18,498 bases of DNA. It comes from JBQTKD01 sp052389435 (GTDB taxonomy: Bacteria > Actinomycetota > Actinomycetes > Sporichthyales > Sporichthyaceae). Where the stretch lies: positions 1 through 18,498 of the forward strand of contig JBQTIB010000111.1 of assembly GCA_052389435.1 (NCBI GenBank). Direction: 5' to 3'. Shown one piece after another: positions 8,718-15,444 of this stretch. Each line of letters starts with the position of its first letter. Position 1 is the first letter of the stretch. A program made the position numbers and the translations under genes. The notes under the pieces were generated by a model, which did no database searches, was not told the DNA's origin, and worked only from the letters and a program-made list of their open reading frames with translations.

Positions 8718-9155
8718 TCAGAGCGCCAGGCGGAACCAGACGACCTTGCCTTGGGCCTCGACGTCGATCCCCCAGTCCTGACTCAGCAGGTCCACCAGGG
8801 CGATGCCCCGACCGCCCTCCGAGTCTTCGTCGACGTGCTTCAGCTTCGGCTGCGCCAGCAGACCGTCGCGGACCCGCACCTCGAGCGTGTTCCCGCCGGT
8901 GCAGCGGACGTCCACCTCGACGGGCGGCAGGCCGTGACGGACGGAGTTGCCGACCAGTTCGGAGACGAGCAACTGGGCCTCGTCCAACACTCGCGCGGTG
9001 TGCTCGGTGCAGAGCACCTCGGCGAGAAAACGGCGCGCGTCACCCGGCGCCTGGGCGTCCGTGCGAAGCATCCGCCGCTGCGGCTCCATGGTGCAGCTGA
9101 TGCCATCGGTCAGCGATTGACTCTCGAGGACTGCCATGAGATGGGAAGTACCCAC
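8718..9155 (-). CDS. ATP-binding protein, HATPase_c_2 / anti-sigma kinase family
   Basis: A 145-residue single-domain GHKL ATPase of the RsbW/SpoIIAB-like group abundant in actinobacteria. The N-box ELVGNSVRHG (N70) and G-box EGGRGIALVDLLS (about 113-125) are present, and it ends with the typical VVWFRL strand. Relatives bind and inhibit sigma factors and phosphorylate anti-sigma antagonists; many stand-alone actinobacterial members have no known partner. No sigma factor or STAS-domain gene is adjacent in this window. The start is uncertain: GTG 9155 or ATG 9137, neither with a good RBS; a TAGCGT box lies upstream. The two starts differ only in a non-conserved tail. Confidence 0.85.
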   Translation of the reverse strand: MGTSHLMAVLESQSLTDGISCTMEPQRRMLRTDAQAPGDARRFLAEVLCTEHTARVLDEAQLLVSELVGNSVRHGLPPVEVDVRCTGGNTLEVRVRDGLLAQPKLKHVDEDSEGGRGIALVDLLSQDWGIDVEAQGKVVWFRLAL

Positions 9156-9186
9156 GCACGGGCCGATCCACGCTACAGATCCGCAC

Positions 9187-9639
9187 CTACTCCATCACGG
9201 TTGCGGCCAGCGATCCGCCGAGTTCCCGACACGCTTCCAGATCCGCCCTGCTCGGCGCTCCCGAGACCTCGACCGCGGCCGCCGCCCGCTTCCAGCCGAG
9301 CCCCCCGGCGATGGACTCGACGGCTCGCACCGCCCCCTCGGTCCCCTGGTTGCCGTGGACCCACAGTCCGTACGGGCGGCCGCGGGTGTCGTCCAGAACC
9401 GGGTAGTAGATCTGGTCGAAGAAATGCTTGAGCGCCCCGGACATGTAGCCGATGTTGGCGGGCGTTCCCAACAGGATCGCGTCGGCGGCCAGCACGTCGG
9501 AGGCGTTCGCGGACAGCGCCGCCCGTCGCACGACGTCCACGCCCACGATCTCCGGGTCCATGGCGCCGGACACCACGGCTTCGAACAGTTCCGCGGTCGC
9601 GGGCGAGATCGTGTGATGCACGATCAGCAGGGTCGGCAT
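9187..9639 (-). CDS. Flavodoxin-like / NAD(P)H-dependent oxidoreductase
   Basis: A 150-residue flavodoxin-fold protein. The N-terminal strand LLIVHHTISPATAEL gives the FMN phosphate-binding loop, and ILLGTPANIGYMSGALKHFFDQ (about 60-80) is the characteristic second FMN-contacting region of the flavodoxin/NADPH-dependent FMN reductase group. The substrate is unknown. I prefer ATG 9637-9639, which begins directly with the first beta strand and lies 4 bases after the stop of the upstream gene. A GTG at 9654 in the same frame would add five residues and overlap that gene by 11 bases. It is likely co-transcribed with the upstream hypothetical gene. Confidence 0.85.
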   Translation of the reverse strand: MPTLLIVHHTISPATAELFEAVVSGAMDPEIVGVDVVRRAALSANASDVLAADAILLGTPANIGYMSGALKHFFDQIYYPVLDDTRGRPYGLWVHGNQGTEGAVRAVESIAGGLGWKRAAAAVEVSGAPSRADLEACRELGGSLAATVME

Positions 9640-9643
9640 GGAC

Positions 9644-10552
9644 TCAGTCTTCACCCGGGCCGGACAGCTGGCGCTTGATGGCTTCGAGGCTCTCCGGGGT
9701 TGGGGTCAGCTCCCAGAAGGCGAGTGCCCAGTCCCAGACGCCGTCGGTCCACCGGTGCGCGGTCTCGTCGTCGCCCCACCGCTCCCAGGGTTCGCCGCTC
9801 GCGGGACGGCGCGCCAACGAACCGTGGGCCGTGCCGAGTTCCAGGCTTGCCTCGAACGACCCGTCGGCCTCGTAGTGGTGGACCATCGGGCTGGCAACCC
9901 CTTCGACGACCACGTGCATCGGCCGGGACGTCACGTTGTCGGCGAACCATCGCCAGCGCGCGGCAAGGTCGGCCCCGTGTGCGGCCTCCCGCTCGGCCTG
10001 CCACTCCTCCTCCGGCCGCGAGGAACCGTTCCACTCGAACAGGGCGGGATCCAGGTCGTCGCCGACGACGAACTCGGTCCACTCCTCGACCGACCCGAAC
10101 CCGTCGTTGCGCTGCTGCAGCACGATCCCGGTCTCGGCGTCGACGACGAGTTGGCACGGGTGGGGCTTGTACTCCGGCGGTGCCAACTCCACCGCCCATG
10201 CCTGCCGGCCGAGGAAGACGGTGCTCGTTACCGGACCGGTCGGTCGTGTGAAGTCGTCCTCGTCGTCGGCCAGGTAGTCCGCGTATCGGCGGGGCGCCGG
10301 GCGTTCCTGGCGGGCCAGCAGCTCCGTACCGTCGCCGGCGAAGTGGACTCCCAAGGCGCTTCGGGCCACCGGCACGTCCTGGCCCGCCTCGAAGCGCCAG
10401 TCCCAGCAGGTCTCGTCGCCGACGATCAGGCGGGGCGTCCCGTCGGCTTCCTCGACTCGCACCCGACGGCCGTCGCGCCAGACCCGCACGACCGCCGAGG
10501 ACGCAGGGGGGCGGCGGCTCGCCGCGGTAGGAGAACCACCCGAACTCGCCAT
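9644..10552 (-). CDS. Hypothetical protein, LolA/RseB-like features; 5' end out of frame
   Basis: A 302-residue product if started at ATG 10552. I do not recognise a certain family. The segment with LVVDAETGIVLQQRNDGFG (about 135-155) followed by WTEFVVGDDLDPALFEWNG is reminiscent of the strand pattern of LolA/RseB-like outer-membrane-lipoprotein-sorting folds found in many actinobacterial proteins, but no signal peptide is seen. It is tryptophan-rich and acidic, apparently cytoplasmic. The first ~15 residues in this frame are Ser/Pro/Arg-rich and unlike the rest, whereas the other frame upstream of the C-run at 10506-10511 looks protein-like (see 10506-10658). The natural protein may therefore start at 10658 and contain a one-base frameshift. 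The stop at 9644 lies 4 bases from the next gene. Confidence 0.65.
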   Translation of the reverse strand: MASSGGSPTAASRRPPASSAVVRVWRDGRRVRVEEADGTPRLIVGDETCWDWRFEAGQDVPVARSALGVHFAGDGTELLARQERPAPRRYADYLADDEDDFTRPTGPVTSTVFLGRQAWAVELAPPEYKPHPCQLVVDAETGIVLQQRNDGFGSVEEWTEFVVGDDLDPALFEWNGSSRPEEEWQAEREAAHGADLAARWRWFADNVTSRPMHVVVEGVASPMVHHYEADGSFEASLELGTAHGSLARRPASGEPWERWGDDETAHRWTDGVWDWALAFWELTPTPESLEAIKRQLSGPGED

Positions 10553-10658
10553 CGCCCTCGCGGCCCGGCTCGCTACTGATGGCGCCGCGGAGCGACGGCT
10601 CCGGCGACGGACCCACGGTCATCAGGTGGACCAGCTCGGCCCAGGACATCTCCGCCAC
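10506..10658 (-). pseudogene. Out-of-frame 5' extension of the hypothetical gene
   Basis: From GTG 10658 the minus strand reads MAEMSWAELVHLMTVG and then GEFGWFSYRGEPPP before reaching a run of six C (10506-10511). Beyond the run this frame turns into Arg/Gly-rich low-quality sequence, while the neighbouring frame becomes VVRVWRDGRRVRVEE and continues to 9644. The total span 10658-9644 is 1015 bases, one more than a multiple of three. This suggests a single-base frameshift at the C-run, either a sequencing error, a phase-variable tract or a true mutation. Confidence 0.5.
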
Positions 10659-10812
10659 GGCCCCAGTCTCACCGAGATCGCGGGGCGCCGGCTGTCATCC
10701 GGGATCGGCCGTTCGTACTACCCGGCTGGGGACGAAGGTCCTAGGCGTCCGATTCGTCCCGTGCGTCCTATCCGTGCAGGCACACCGCACACCGCTCACG
10801 GGGAGACACCGC
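10659..10812. promoter_or_regulatory. Divergent intergenic region with inverted repeat
   Basis: This region lies between the minus-strand hypothetical gene and the first RTX-like gene. GGGACGAA (10729-10736) and TTCGTCCC (10753-10760) form a perfect 8-bp inverted repeat with a 16-base loop, about 55 bp before the RTX-like start. This could be an operator or a 5' UTR hairpin. GGGGAG (10800-10805) is the RBS for ATG 10813, with 7 bases between. Confidence 0.4.
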
Positions 10813-11856
10813 ATGTCGATCGCTCTTGGCCACTCGGGTCGCATGACCGCCATCGCCGTCGCCTTCGGCGTCGCGGTGCTCGCCCAGCTCCCGATCGCCG
10901 GCCCCGCGAACGCGGCGACCGCGAAGACCTCGACCGGCCTGACCTGCACGATCGTCGGCACGCCCAAGGCGGACACCCTGCGCGGCACCTCCGGTCGAGA
11001 CGTCATCTGCGGTCTCGGCGGCAACGACAAGATCACCGGCCTCGGCGGCGACGACGTGATCGACGGCGGCACCGGCGACGACACGATCTACGGCGGTCCG
11101 GGCAACGACCGGATCTACGGCGCCACCGGGACGGACCGGCTGTACGGCGACACCGGCTCCGACATCTGCGACGCGACCGGCGCCGACCGGGCGAGTTCGT
11201 GCTCGGCCGACGCCGCCAAGCCGGTCGCGGCCGCGTGGTCCATCGACACGGCCTCGGTCAGCACCTCCGACGGCGCGCAGACCGTGGCGGTGAGCGCTCG
11301 GGTCACCGACAACTTCGCCGGCGTGCCCGGGGTGAACCTGCGCCTGGCCGGACCGGACGGCGCGACCTTCGGCGGCGCCGCGACCCGCACCGGCGGCACC
11401 GACCTCGACGCCACCTACCGCCTGGCGATCGTGTTCCCGGCCGACGCCCCGGCGGGCGCCTACCGGCTCCTGATCGAAGCGACCGACCGGGCCGGCAACG
11501 CCCGCACCCCCGCCACGAGCACCACGGTCCGGCAGACCTGGGCGGGCGACGTCGCTGCGCCGACCGTCGGCGGGTGGACCGTCGACGGACTGCTCGAGCA
11601 GGACGCCGCGGACGCGGTCGTCGTCGTGAACGCCTCCGTCGCCGACGCCTCCGGCGTCGCCTCGGTCGCGGTTCGTTTCGTGCAGGGCGATCTCGAGTTC
11701 GGCGGCGTCGCGGTCCAGACCGCCGGCGACAACTACCGCGCCGAGTTCGACGTCCCCGCCGCGAACTTCGCGGGCAGCTTCGAGGTCCACCTCGACGCCG
11801 AGGACACCCGGGGCAACCGGGTCGCCAAGAAGCTCGGGACCGTCTCGATCGGCTAG
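10813..11856 (+). CDS. Secreted RTX-like calcium-binding protein with two Ig-like domains
   Basis: A 347-residue exported protein. A Sec signal peptide (hydrophobic stretch about 12-30, likely cut after PANA, residue 34) is followed by five to six nonapeptide-type repeats of the GGxGxDxxx class (GGNDKITGLGGDDVIDGG and on, about 45-120) that bind Ca2+ in RTX proteins. The block is framed by cysteines (C45, CGLGG, DICD, SSC) that may form disulfides. Two beta-sandwich, Ig-like domains follow (about 130-240 and 245-347), each ending in a DxxGNR/A pattern. No catalytic motif is seen, so a surface or matrix structural role is likely. It is the first of three tandem paralogs; the RTX block is strongly conserved with the gene at 12663. 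ATG is chosen because RBS GGGGAG precedes it. Confidence 0.85.
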   Translation: MSIALGHSGRMTAIAVAFGVAVLAQLPIAGPANAATAKTSTGLTCTIVGTPKADTLRGTSGRDVICGLGGNDKITGLGGDDVIDGGTGDDTIYGGPGNDRIYGATGTDRLYGDTGSDICDATGADRASSCSADAAKPVAAAWSIDTASVSTSDGAQTVAVSARVTDNFAGVPGVNLRLAGPDGATFGGAATRTGGTDLDATYRLAIVFPADAPAGAYRLLIEATDRAGNARTPATSTTVRQTWAGDVAAPTVGGWTVDGLLEQDAADAVVVVNASVADASGVASVAVRFVQGDLEFGGVAVQTAGDNYRAEFDVPAANFAGSFEVHLDAEDTRGNRVAKKLGTVSIG

Positions 11857-12097
11857 GCACCGCGAAGCGAAGGTCGGCCTGCCCCGGACGGGGCGGGTCG
11901 GTCATCCGCCCCGCTCCTGGACGAGCCCAACGCGCCGTGCACCCCGGGGAAGGCACCTGCTCGGCTGCCGGAGGCCCGAAAGGCCCGCTCATGGACGAGC
12001 GCGGCAACCCCGGCGGCCTCGTCTCTCGAGCGGCCGCCTGCGGCCGGTGCAGCGTGGCGTAGCCGCAGGCGAGCGGTCGCCGTCGCAGAATCGGGGC
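11857..12097. other. Intergenic spacer between paralogs
   Basis: 241 bp without a credible gene. CCCCG-GA-CGGGG near 11882-11893 could act as a short terminator hairpin after the RTX-like gene. CTGCGGC (12038-12044) and GCCGCAG (12062-12068) form another inverted repeat. CAGAAT (12086-12091), 6 bases before the ATG at 12098, is a possible -10 for a leaderless transcript, though its first base departs from TANNNT. Confidence 0.35.
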
Positions 12098-12562
12098 ATG
12101 TCGATCTTCGTTCGCCCGGTGCGGCGCGCGGCCGCGCTCGGCGCCGTCGCGCTCCTGCAGGTTCCGTTGGCCGGCTCGGCCGACGCATCGAGGAACCCCT
12201 CTCGCGCCACCGGGTGGACACCGCCGGTCGCGACCTCGACGCAGCGGGCCGACGTCGCCGCTCCCTTCGTCAGCAGTTGGGAGGCCGAGGTGGTCCGGGA
12301 TCGGCTGAAGATCCTGCCGTCGAAGGTCGCCGTCGTCGCCACCGTCGAGGACGCCAGCCCGGTGGCGACCGTGCGAGCGCGGTTCGTCCGCGGAGCCCTC
12401 GTGCACGGCGGCGAGGCGGTCAACACCCACGGCAACTCCTGGCGTGCGGAATTCGGCCTTCCCGCGGCGGACTCCACCGGGATCTACGAGGTGTGGATCG
12501 ATGCGAGGGACGCCAAGGGCAACGCCGCCGACACGATGGTCGGCACTCTGCGGCTCCCCTAG
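12098..12562 (+). CDS. Small secreted single Ig-like domain paralog
   Basis: A 154-residue protein with a Sec signal peptide (RRAAALGAVALLQVPLAG, likely cut after SADA near residue 30) and one beta-sandwich domain (about 52-154). The domain aligns along its length with the last domain of the RTX-like protein just upstream: both have AP-x-V-x2-W at the start, V-x-RFV-x-G, an HGG/FGG turn, (W/Y)RAEF, and a D-A-x-D-x-x-GN near the end. The RTX repeats and first Ig-like domain are missing. It could be a domain-loss paralog that uses the same partner. ATG 12098 has no real RBS; a leaderless start is possible. Confidence 0.75.
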   Translation: MSIFVRPVRRAAALGAVALLQVPLAGSADASRNPSRATGWTPPVATSTQRADVAAPFVSSWEAEVVRDRLKILPSKVAVVATVEDASPVATVRARFVRGALVHGGEAVNTHGNSWRAEFGLPAADSTGIYEVWIDARDAKGNAADTMVGTLRLP

Positions 12563-12613
12563 CCGACACGGCGCGGCCGGCTCCTCCTGCAGGCCTGGCC
12601 GGCGTCCGTTCCG

Positions 12614-12656
12614 TACCGTTGACCCCGACCGTTGCGCGCTCGCACCAAGTCCGGGG
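12614..12656 (+). promoter_or_regulatory. Candidate promoter and RBS of the third paralog
   Basis: TACCGT (12614-12619) fits TANNNT and would give a 5' UTR of about 35-40 bases. A G-rich RBS (GGGGG, about 12652-12656) precedes ATG 12663 by 6 bases. No clear -35 is seen. Confidence 0.35.
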
Positions 12657-12662
12657 GAACCG

Positions 12663-13712
12663 ATGCCGATCACGCTGGGACGAATGGCGCTGGTAGCCGC
12701 ACTGGCTGCGAGCGTGCTCGCACCCGTGGCCGCCGACGCTGCGGCGAAGCCGAAGACCTCCTCCGGCCTGGTCTGCACGATCGTCGGTACGGCGAAGGCG
12801 GACACCCTGCGGGGCACCGCCGGGCGGGACGTCGTCTGCGGTCTCGGCGGCAACGACACGATCCGCGGGCTCGGCGGCGACGACGTCCTCGACGGCGGAG
12901 CCGGGAACGACTCCATCTTCGGTGGGCTGGGCAACGACCTGCTCTACGGCGGCGCCGGCCGGGACAGGCTCTACGGCGAGACCGGCTCCGACACCTGCGA
13001 CCAGAAGGGAACCGAGACCGCGAGTTCGTGTTCGCGCGATGCCACGGCGCCGCTCGTCGCCGAGTGGTCGGTGAACTCCACCGAGGTCGACACCGCGTCC
13101 GCGGGGAAGACCGTCGTGGCCGAGGCCCGGGCGAAGGACGCCTTCTCCGGAGTCGCTCGCGTCGCGCTGCACCTCGTCGGTCCCGACAGGGTCGAGTTCG
13201 GCGGCGTCGCGAAGCGCACGAGCGGGAACGCACTCGACGGCACCTACCGTCTCGCGATCGCGCTGCCCGCAGGCGCTTCCACCGGTGACTACGCGCTGCG
13301 GATCACCGCCACGGACGAGGCCGGCAGGGCCCGCGTACAGCCGACGAAGATCGTCGTGAAGCAGACCGGCAAGGGCGACACCGCAGAGCCGTTCTTCCAG
13401 CAGTGGAACCTGCGAGCCGAGAAGAAGGACCGAAAGAGCGGCCCGACGACGATCGTCGCCACGGCGCAGGTCGGCGACGAGTTCTCCGGCGTCGAGTCGG
13501 TGTTCTTGCGTCTCCTCGGACCGCAGGGCGCCAACTTCGGCGGCCAGGCGGACCGTATCGACGGCGACGACCGGAACGGCCGGTACGAACGCGAGATCGT
13601 GCTGCCGGCCGATGCGCCCTCCGGAAGCTACGAGCTGCACATCCTGGCCACCGACCGCAGTGGCAACAGGGCGGAGAAGAAGACCGGCACGAACATCTCG
13701 AACGCCGGCTAG
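12663..13712 (+). CDS. Secreted RTX-like calcium-binding protein, second full copy
   Basis: A 349-residue paralog of the gene at 10813 with the same architecture: signal peptide (about 8-27, cut after an ADA/AAA site), cysteine-framed GGxGxD repeats (about 38-120; GGNDTIRGLGGDDVLDGG and on), then two Ig-like domains (about 125-230 and 235-349). Both Ig-like domains hold the FGG turn and end with DxxGxxR. The RTX block is much closer to the first copy than the Ig-like domains are, suggesting stronger constraint or gene conversion there. The tail is lysine-rich. It is probably a cell-surface or matrix protein folding on Ca2+ outside the cell. No T1SS ABC exporter lies nearby, and the N-terminal signal points to Sec export rather than classical RTX secretion. 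Confidence 0.85.
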   Translation: MPITLGRMALVAALAASVLAPVAADAAAKPKTSSGLVCTIVGTAKADTLRGTAGRDVVCGLGGNDTIRGLGGDDVLDGGAGNDSIFGGLGNDLLYGGAGRDRLYGETGSDTCDQKGTETASSCSRDATAPLVAEWSVNSTEVDTASAGKTVVAEARAKDAFSGVARVALHLVGPDRVEFGGVAKRTSGNALDGTYRLAIALPAGASTGDYALRITATDEAGRARVQPTKIVVKQTGKGDTAEPFFQQWNLRAEKKDRKSGPTTIVATAQVGDEFSGVESVFLRLLGPQGANFGGQADRIDGDDRNGRYEREIVLPADAPSGSYELHILATDRSGNRAEKKTGTNISNAG

Positions 13713-13721
13713 CGGGAGCCG

Positions 13722-13727
13722 TACGCT
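13722..13727 (+). promoter_or_regulatory. -10 box for a leaderless Rieske gene transcript
   Basis: TACGCT ends 6 bases before the GTG at 13734, so transcription would start at or next to the start codon. This explains the poor RBS spacing (GGGAG at 13714-13718 is 15 bases away). A weak -35, TCGAAC, lies at about 13699-13704 with a 17-base spacer. Confidence 0.5.
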
Positions 13728-13733
13728 GACGGG

Positions 13734-14852
13734 GTGACCACGGTCGGGACGAGGGCGTCCTGCTGGCTGAGCGAGCGCGAACTGATCGCGCGAGTGCTCG
13801 CGCACGTCGACGCCGGAACGACCGATCTGGGCCCGAGCACCGGTCGGGTGCCGGTGTCCCACTACCTCGATCCGGAGCGCTACGCAGCCGAGCTACGGAT
13901 GCTGCGGAGCACGGCCGTGCCGTTCTGCGCGTCGGCGGAACTGGAGCGCGGCGGTTCCTACCTGGCGCGCACCGCCGCCGGCGTTCCGCTGCTCGCGGTC
14001 CGCGACCGCGCAGGGGTCGTGCACGCCTTCCGCAACAGCTGCGGACACCGCGGGACCACGCTCGTTGAGGGCGTGGGCTGTGCACGCGCGCTGGTCTGCC
14101 CGTTCCACGGCTGGGTCTACGCCCTCGACGGATCGGTCTCGCACGTACCGCATCCGGAGGGCTTTCCGGGCATCGACTTCACCGAGCGCGGCCTGGTGCC
14201 CGTGGCCTGCCGCGAGAGGAACGGACTGGTCTGGATCGACCAGGACGGGCCCGGAACCTTCGACGGGGTAGGCGATCTACCCGGTGTGACGGAGCATCAG
14301 GCCGTCGTCGGCCGGCAGCTCATCGCGGTGGCGGTGAACTGGAAAATCCTCGTCGAGGGCTTCCTCGAGGGTTACCACATCCGCGCCACGCACCCCGCGA
14401 CGTTTCTGCCCTACGGGTACGACAACCTCACCGTCGTCGAGCACCACGGCCCGCACTCGCGGGTGACCTTCCCGTTCCGCCGGGTCGAGGAACTGCGCGA
14501 CCAGCCACCCGAGGCATGGCACGCGGAGGGCACCACGACGAACGTGCAACACCTGTTCCCCAACGTCGTGCTCGCCCACCTCACCGCGCACACCGCGTTC
14601 ATCGCGGTCGAACCGGTGACCGTGGACTCCTCGCTGCTGTCGATCACCCAGCTCGCGGCCCCGGCCGCGGACGGGTCGGTGCCCAAGGCGGTGGCCCGGG
14701 ACATCGAGTTCGTCGCCCAAGGCCTGGCCGAGGACCGCGCGATGGCCGTCATCGTGCAGCGAGGCGTGCAGGCTCGCGGCGGAGACGTCGTCTTCGCCCG
14801 CTACGAAAGCGCCCTCACGCACTTCCACGCAGGCCTGGCCCAGCGGATCTGA
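13734..14852 (+). CDS. Rieske [2Fe-2S] aromatic-ring-hydroxylating oxygenase alpha-subunit-like protein
   Basis: A 372-residue Rieske non-heme iron oxygenase. The Rieske cluster ligands are C103-x-H105 and C122-x2-H125 (SCGHRG ... CPFHGW). The C-terminal catalytic domain has FLEGYHIRATHP, giving iron ligands H215 and H220, E212 at the bridging position that is Asp or Glu in the family, and D334 in AEDRAMAVIVQRG as the third ligand. Such enzymes add oxygen to aromatic or aliphatic substrates using electrons from a separate reductase. No reductase, ferredoxin or beta subunit lies next to it, so it would be a homo-oligomeric type using a reductase encoded elsewhere. The substrate cannot be inferred. 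It stands alone between the RTX-like cluster and the MarR operon. Confidence 0.92.
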   Translation: MTTVGTRASCWLSERELIARVLAHVDAGTTDLGPSTGRVPVSHYLDPERYAAELRMLRSTAVPFCASAELERGGSYLARTAAGVPLLAVRDRAGVVHAFRNSCGHRGTTLVEGVGCARALVCPFHGWVYALDGSVSHVPHPEGFPGIDFTERGLVPVACRERNGLVWIDQDGPGTFDGVGDLPGVTEHQAVVGRQLIAVAVNWKILVEGFLEGYHIRATHPATFLPYGYDNLTVVEHHGPHSRVTFPFRRVEELRDQPPEAWHAEGTTTNVQHLFPNVVLAHLTAHTAFIAVEPVTVDSSLLSITQLAAPAADGSVPKAVARDIEFVAQGLAEDRAMAVIVQRGVQARGGDVVFARYESALTHFHAGLAQRI

Positions 14853-14887
14853 CCCCTTCGGCTCCTACGAGGCGAGGCCGGGTCTTT
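14851..14887 (+). terminator. Possible intrinsic terminator after the Rieske gene
   Basis: GACCC (14851-14855) pairs with GGGTC (14880-14884) around a GC-rich interior that can form further pairs, followed by a short TTT (14885-14887). It overlaps the stop codon. It is weak but in the right place before the MarR promoter. Confidence 0.4.
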
Positions 14888-14908
14888 CCGTGATCGTGGC
14901 CACGGGAT

Positions 14909-14926
14909 GAGTACGAAGTCGTACTC
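14909..14926. promoter_or_regulatory. Palindromic operator O1
   Basis: GAGTACGA and TCGTACTC are perfect 8-bp arms separated by AG. The site covers the expected -35 position (14910-14915) of the -10 box at 14933-14938. Its sequence differs from O2, so it may bind the same MarR dimer with lower affinity or a different regulator. Confidence 0.65.
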
Positions 14927-14932
14927 CTGGGT

Positions 14933-14938
14933 TACCCT
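14933..14938 (+). promoter_or_regulatory. -10 box of the marR-MFS operon
   Basis: TACCCT fits TANNNT and predicts a start near 14945, the first base of palindrome O2. There is no TTGACA-like -35; that position is occupied by palindrome O1. Confidence 0.5.
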
Positions 14939-14944
14939 CGCTTG

Positions 14945-14962
14945 TCGTTAGCAAGCTAACGA
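14945..14962. promoter_or_regulatory. Palindromic operator O2 (MarR-type)
   Basis: TCGTTAGC and GCTAACGA are perfect 8-bp arms around AA. A TTAGC-AA-GCTAA core with 2-base spacing is typical of MarR-family operators. It sits on the predicted transcription start of the marR gene, 20 bases before its ATG, as expected for autorepression. Confidence 0.75.
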
Positions 14963-14982
14963 GAACCGTCGAGGAGACCACC

Positions 14983-15444
14983 ATGCCCGCGACCGCCCGC
15001 GAGGGCGCGCCCACCGGCGCCGATCAGGACGAGCTCTGGCGCGCCTGGGACGAGTTCGCCGCGGCCATGCGCCGGGCCCGTGGACGCGGCGCCCGCGAGG
15101 CCGGCGGCCTCACGCACTCCCAGTTCCGGCTGCTCGTCGCCATCGCCGATTCGAGCGACGGGCGCCTCGTGCGCCTGGCCGAGGAGGTCGGCGCGGCACC
15201 GCCGACGGTGACGCGCATGCTCACCGCACTGGAACGCGCAGGCCTGGTGCAGCGCGCCAAGTCCGTCGAGGACCGCCGCGGCGTCTGCGTCCGCCTGACC
15301 CCCGCGGGGCAGCGCGCGATGGAGACCAAACAGGAGCAGGTGCGCCGCAAGCGCCAGCTCATCTGGGACTCGCTCAGCCCGACCGAACGCCGCCAGGCAC
15401 AGACCATCTTTCACCGCCTGGCAGAGGAACTGGACGTCCTGTGA
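14983..15444 (+). CDS. MarR-family transcriptional regulator
   Basis: A 153-residue winged-helix repressor. Helices at both ends form the dimer interface. The DNA-binding core is about 45-105: LTHSQFRLLVAIAD, recognition helix APPTVTRMLTALERAGLV, and wing KSVEDRRGVCVRLTPAG with the usual D-x-R at the wing tip. The ATG has RBS GAGGAG 6 bases upstream. It overlaps the MFS gene by 4 bases (GTGA). Two palindromes in its promoter suggest it represses its own operon and is released by a ligand, probably a substrate of the exporter. No cysteine arrangement indicates redox sensing. The family is secure; the ligand is unknown. Confidence 0.93.
   Translation: MPATAREGAPTGADQDELWRAWDEFAAAMRRARGRGAREAGGLTHSQFRLLVAIADSSDGRLVRLAEEVGAAPPTVTRMLTALERAGLVQRAKSVEDRRGVCVRLTPAGQRAMETKQEQVRRKRQLIWDSLSPTERRQAQTIFHRLAEELDVL

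Noticed and set aside
8718..9155. Anti-sigma factor with a cognate sigma factor in the neighbourhood
   Set aside because: The ATPase fold is clear, but no sigma factor or STAS antagonist gene lies in the flanking sequence, so no specific regulatory circuit is claimed.
11303..12934. Minus-strand open frame of 543 codons
   Set aside because: It spans two secreted-protein genes and an intergenic spacer; composition is Arg/Pro/Ser-rich and contains the reverse reading of the RTX repeats. No motifs support it.
10813..13712. RTX-like proteins as type I-secreted toxins (hemolysins)
   Set aside because: They carry N-terminal Sec signal peptides, have no toxin or enzymatic domain, and no ABC/MFP secretion genes are near.
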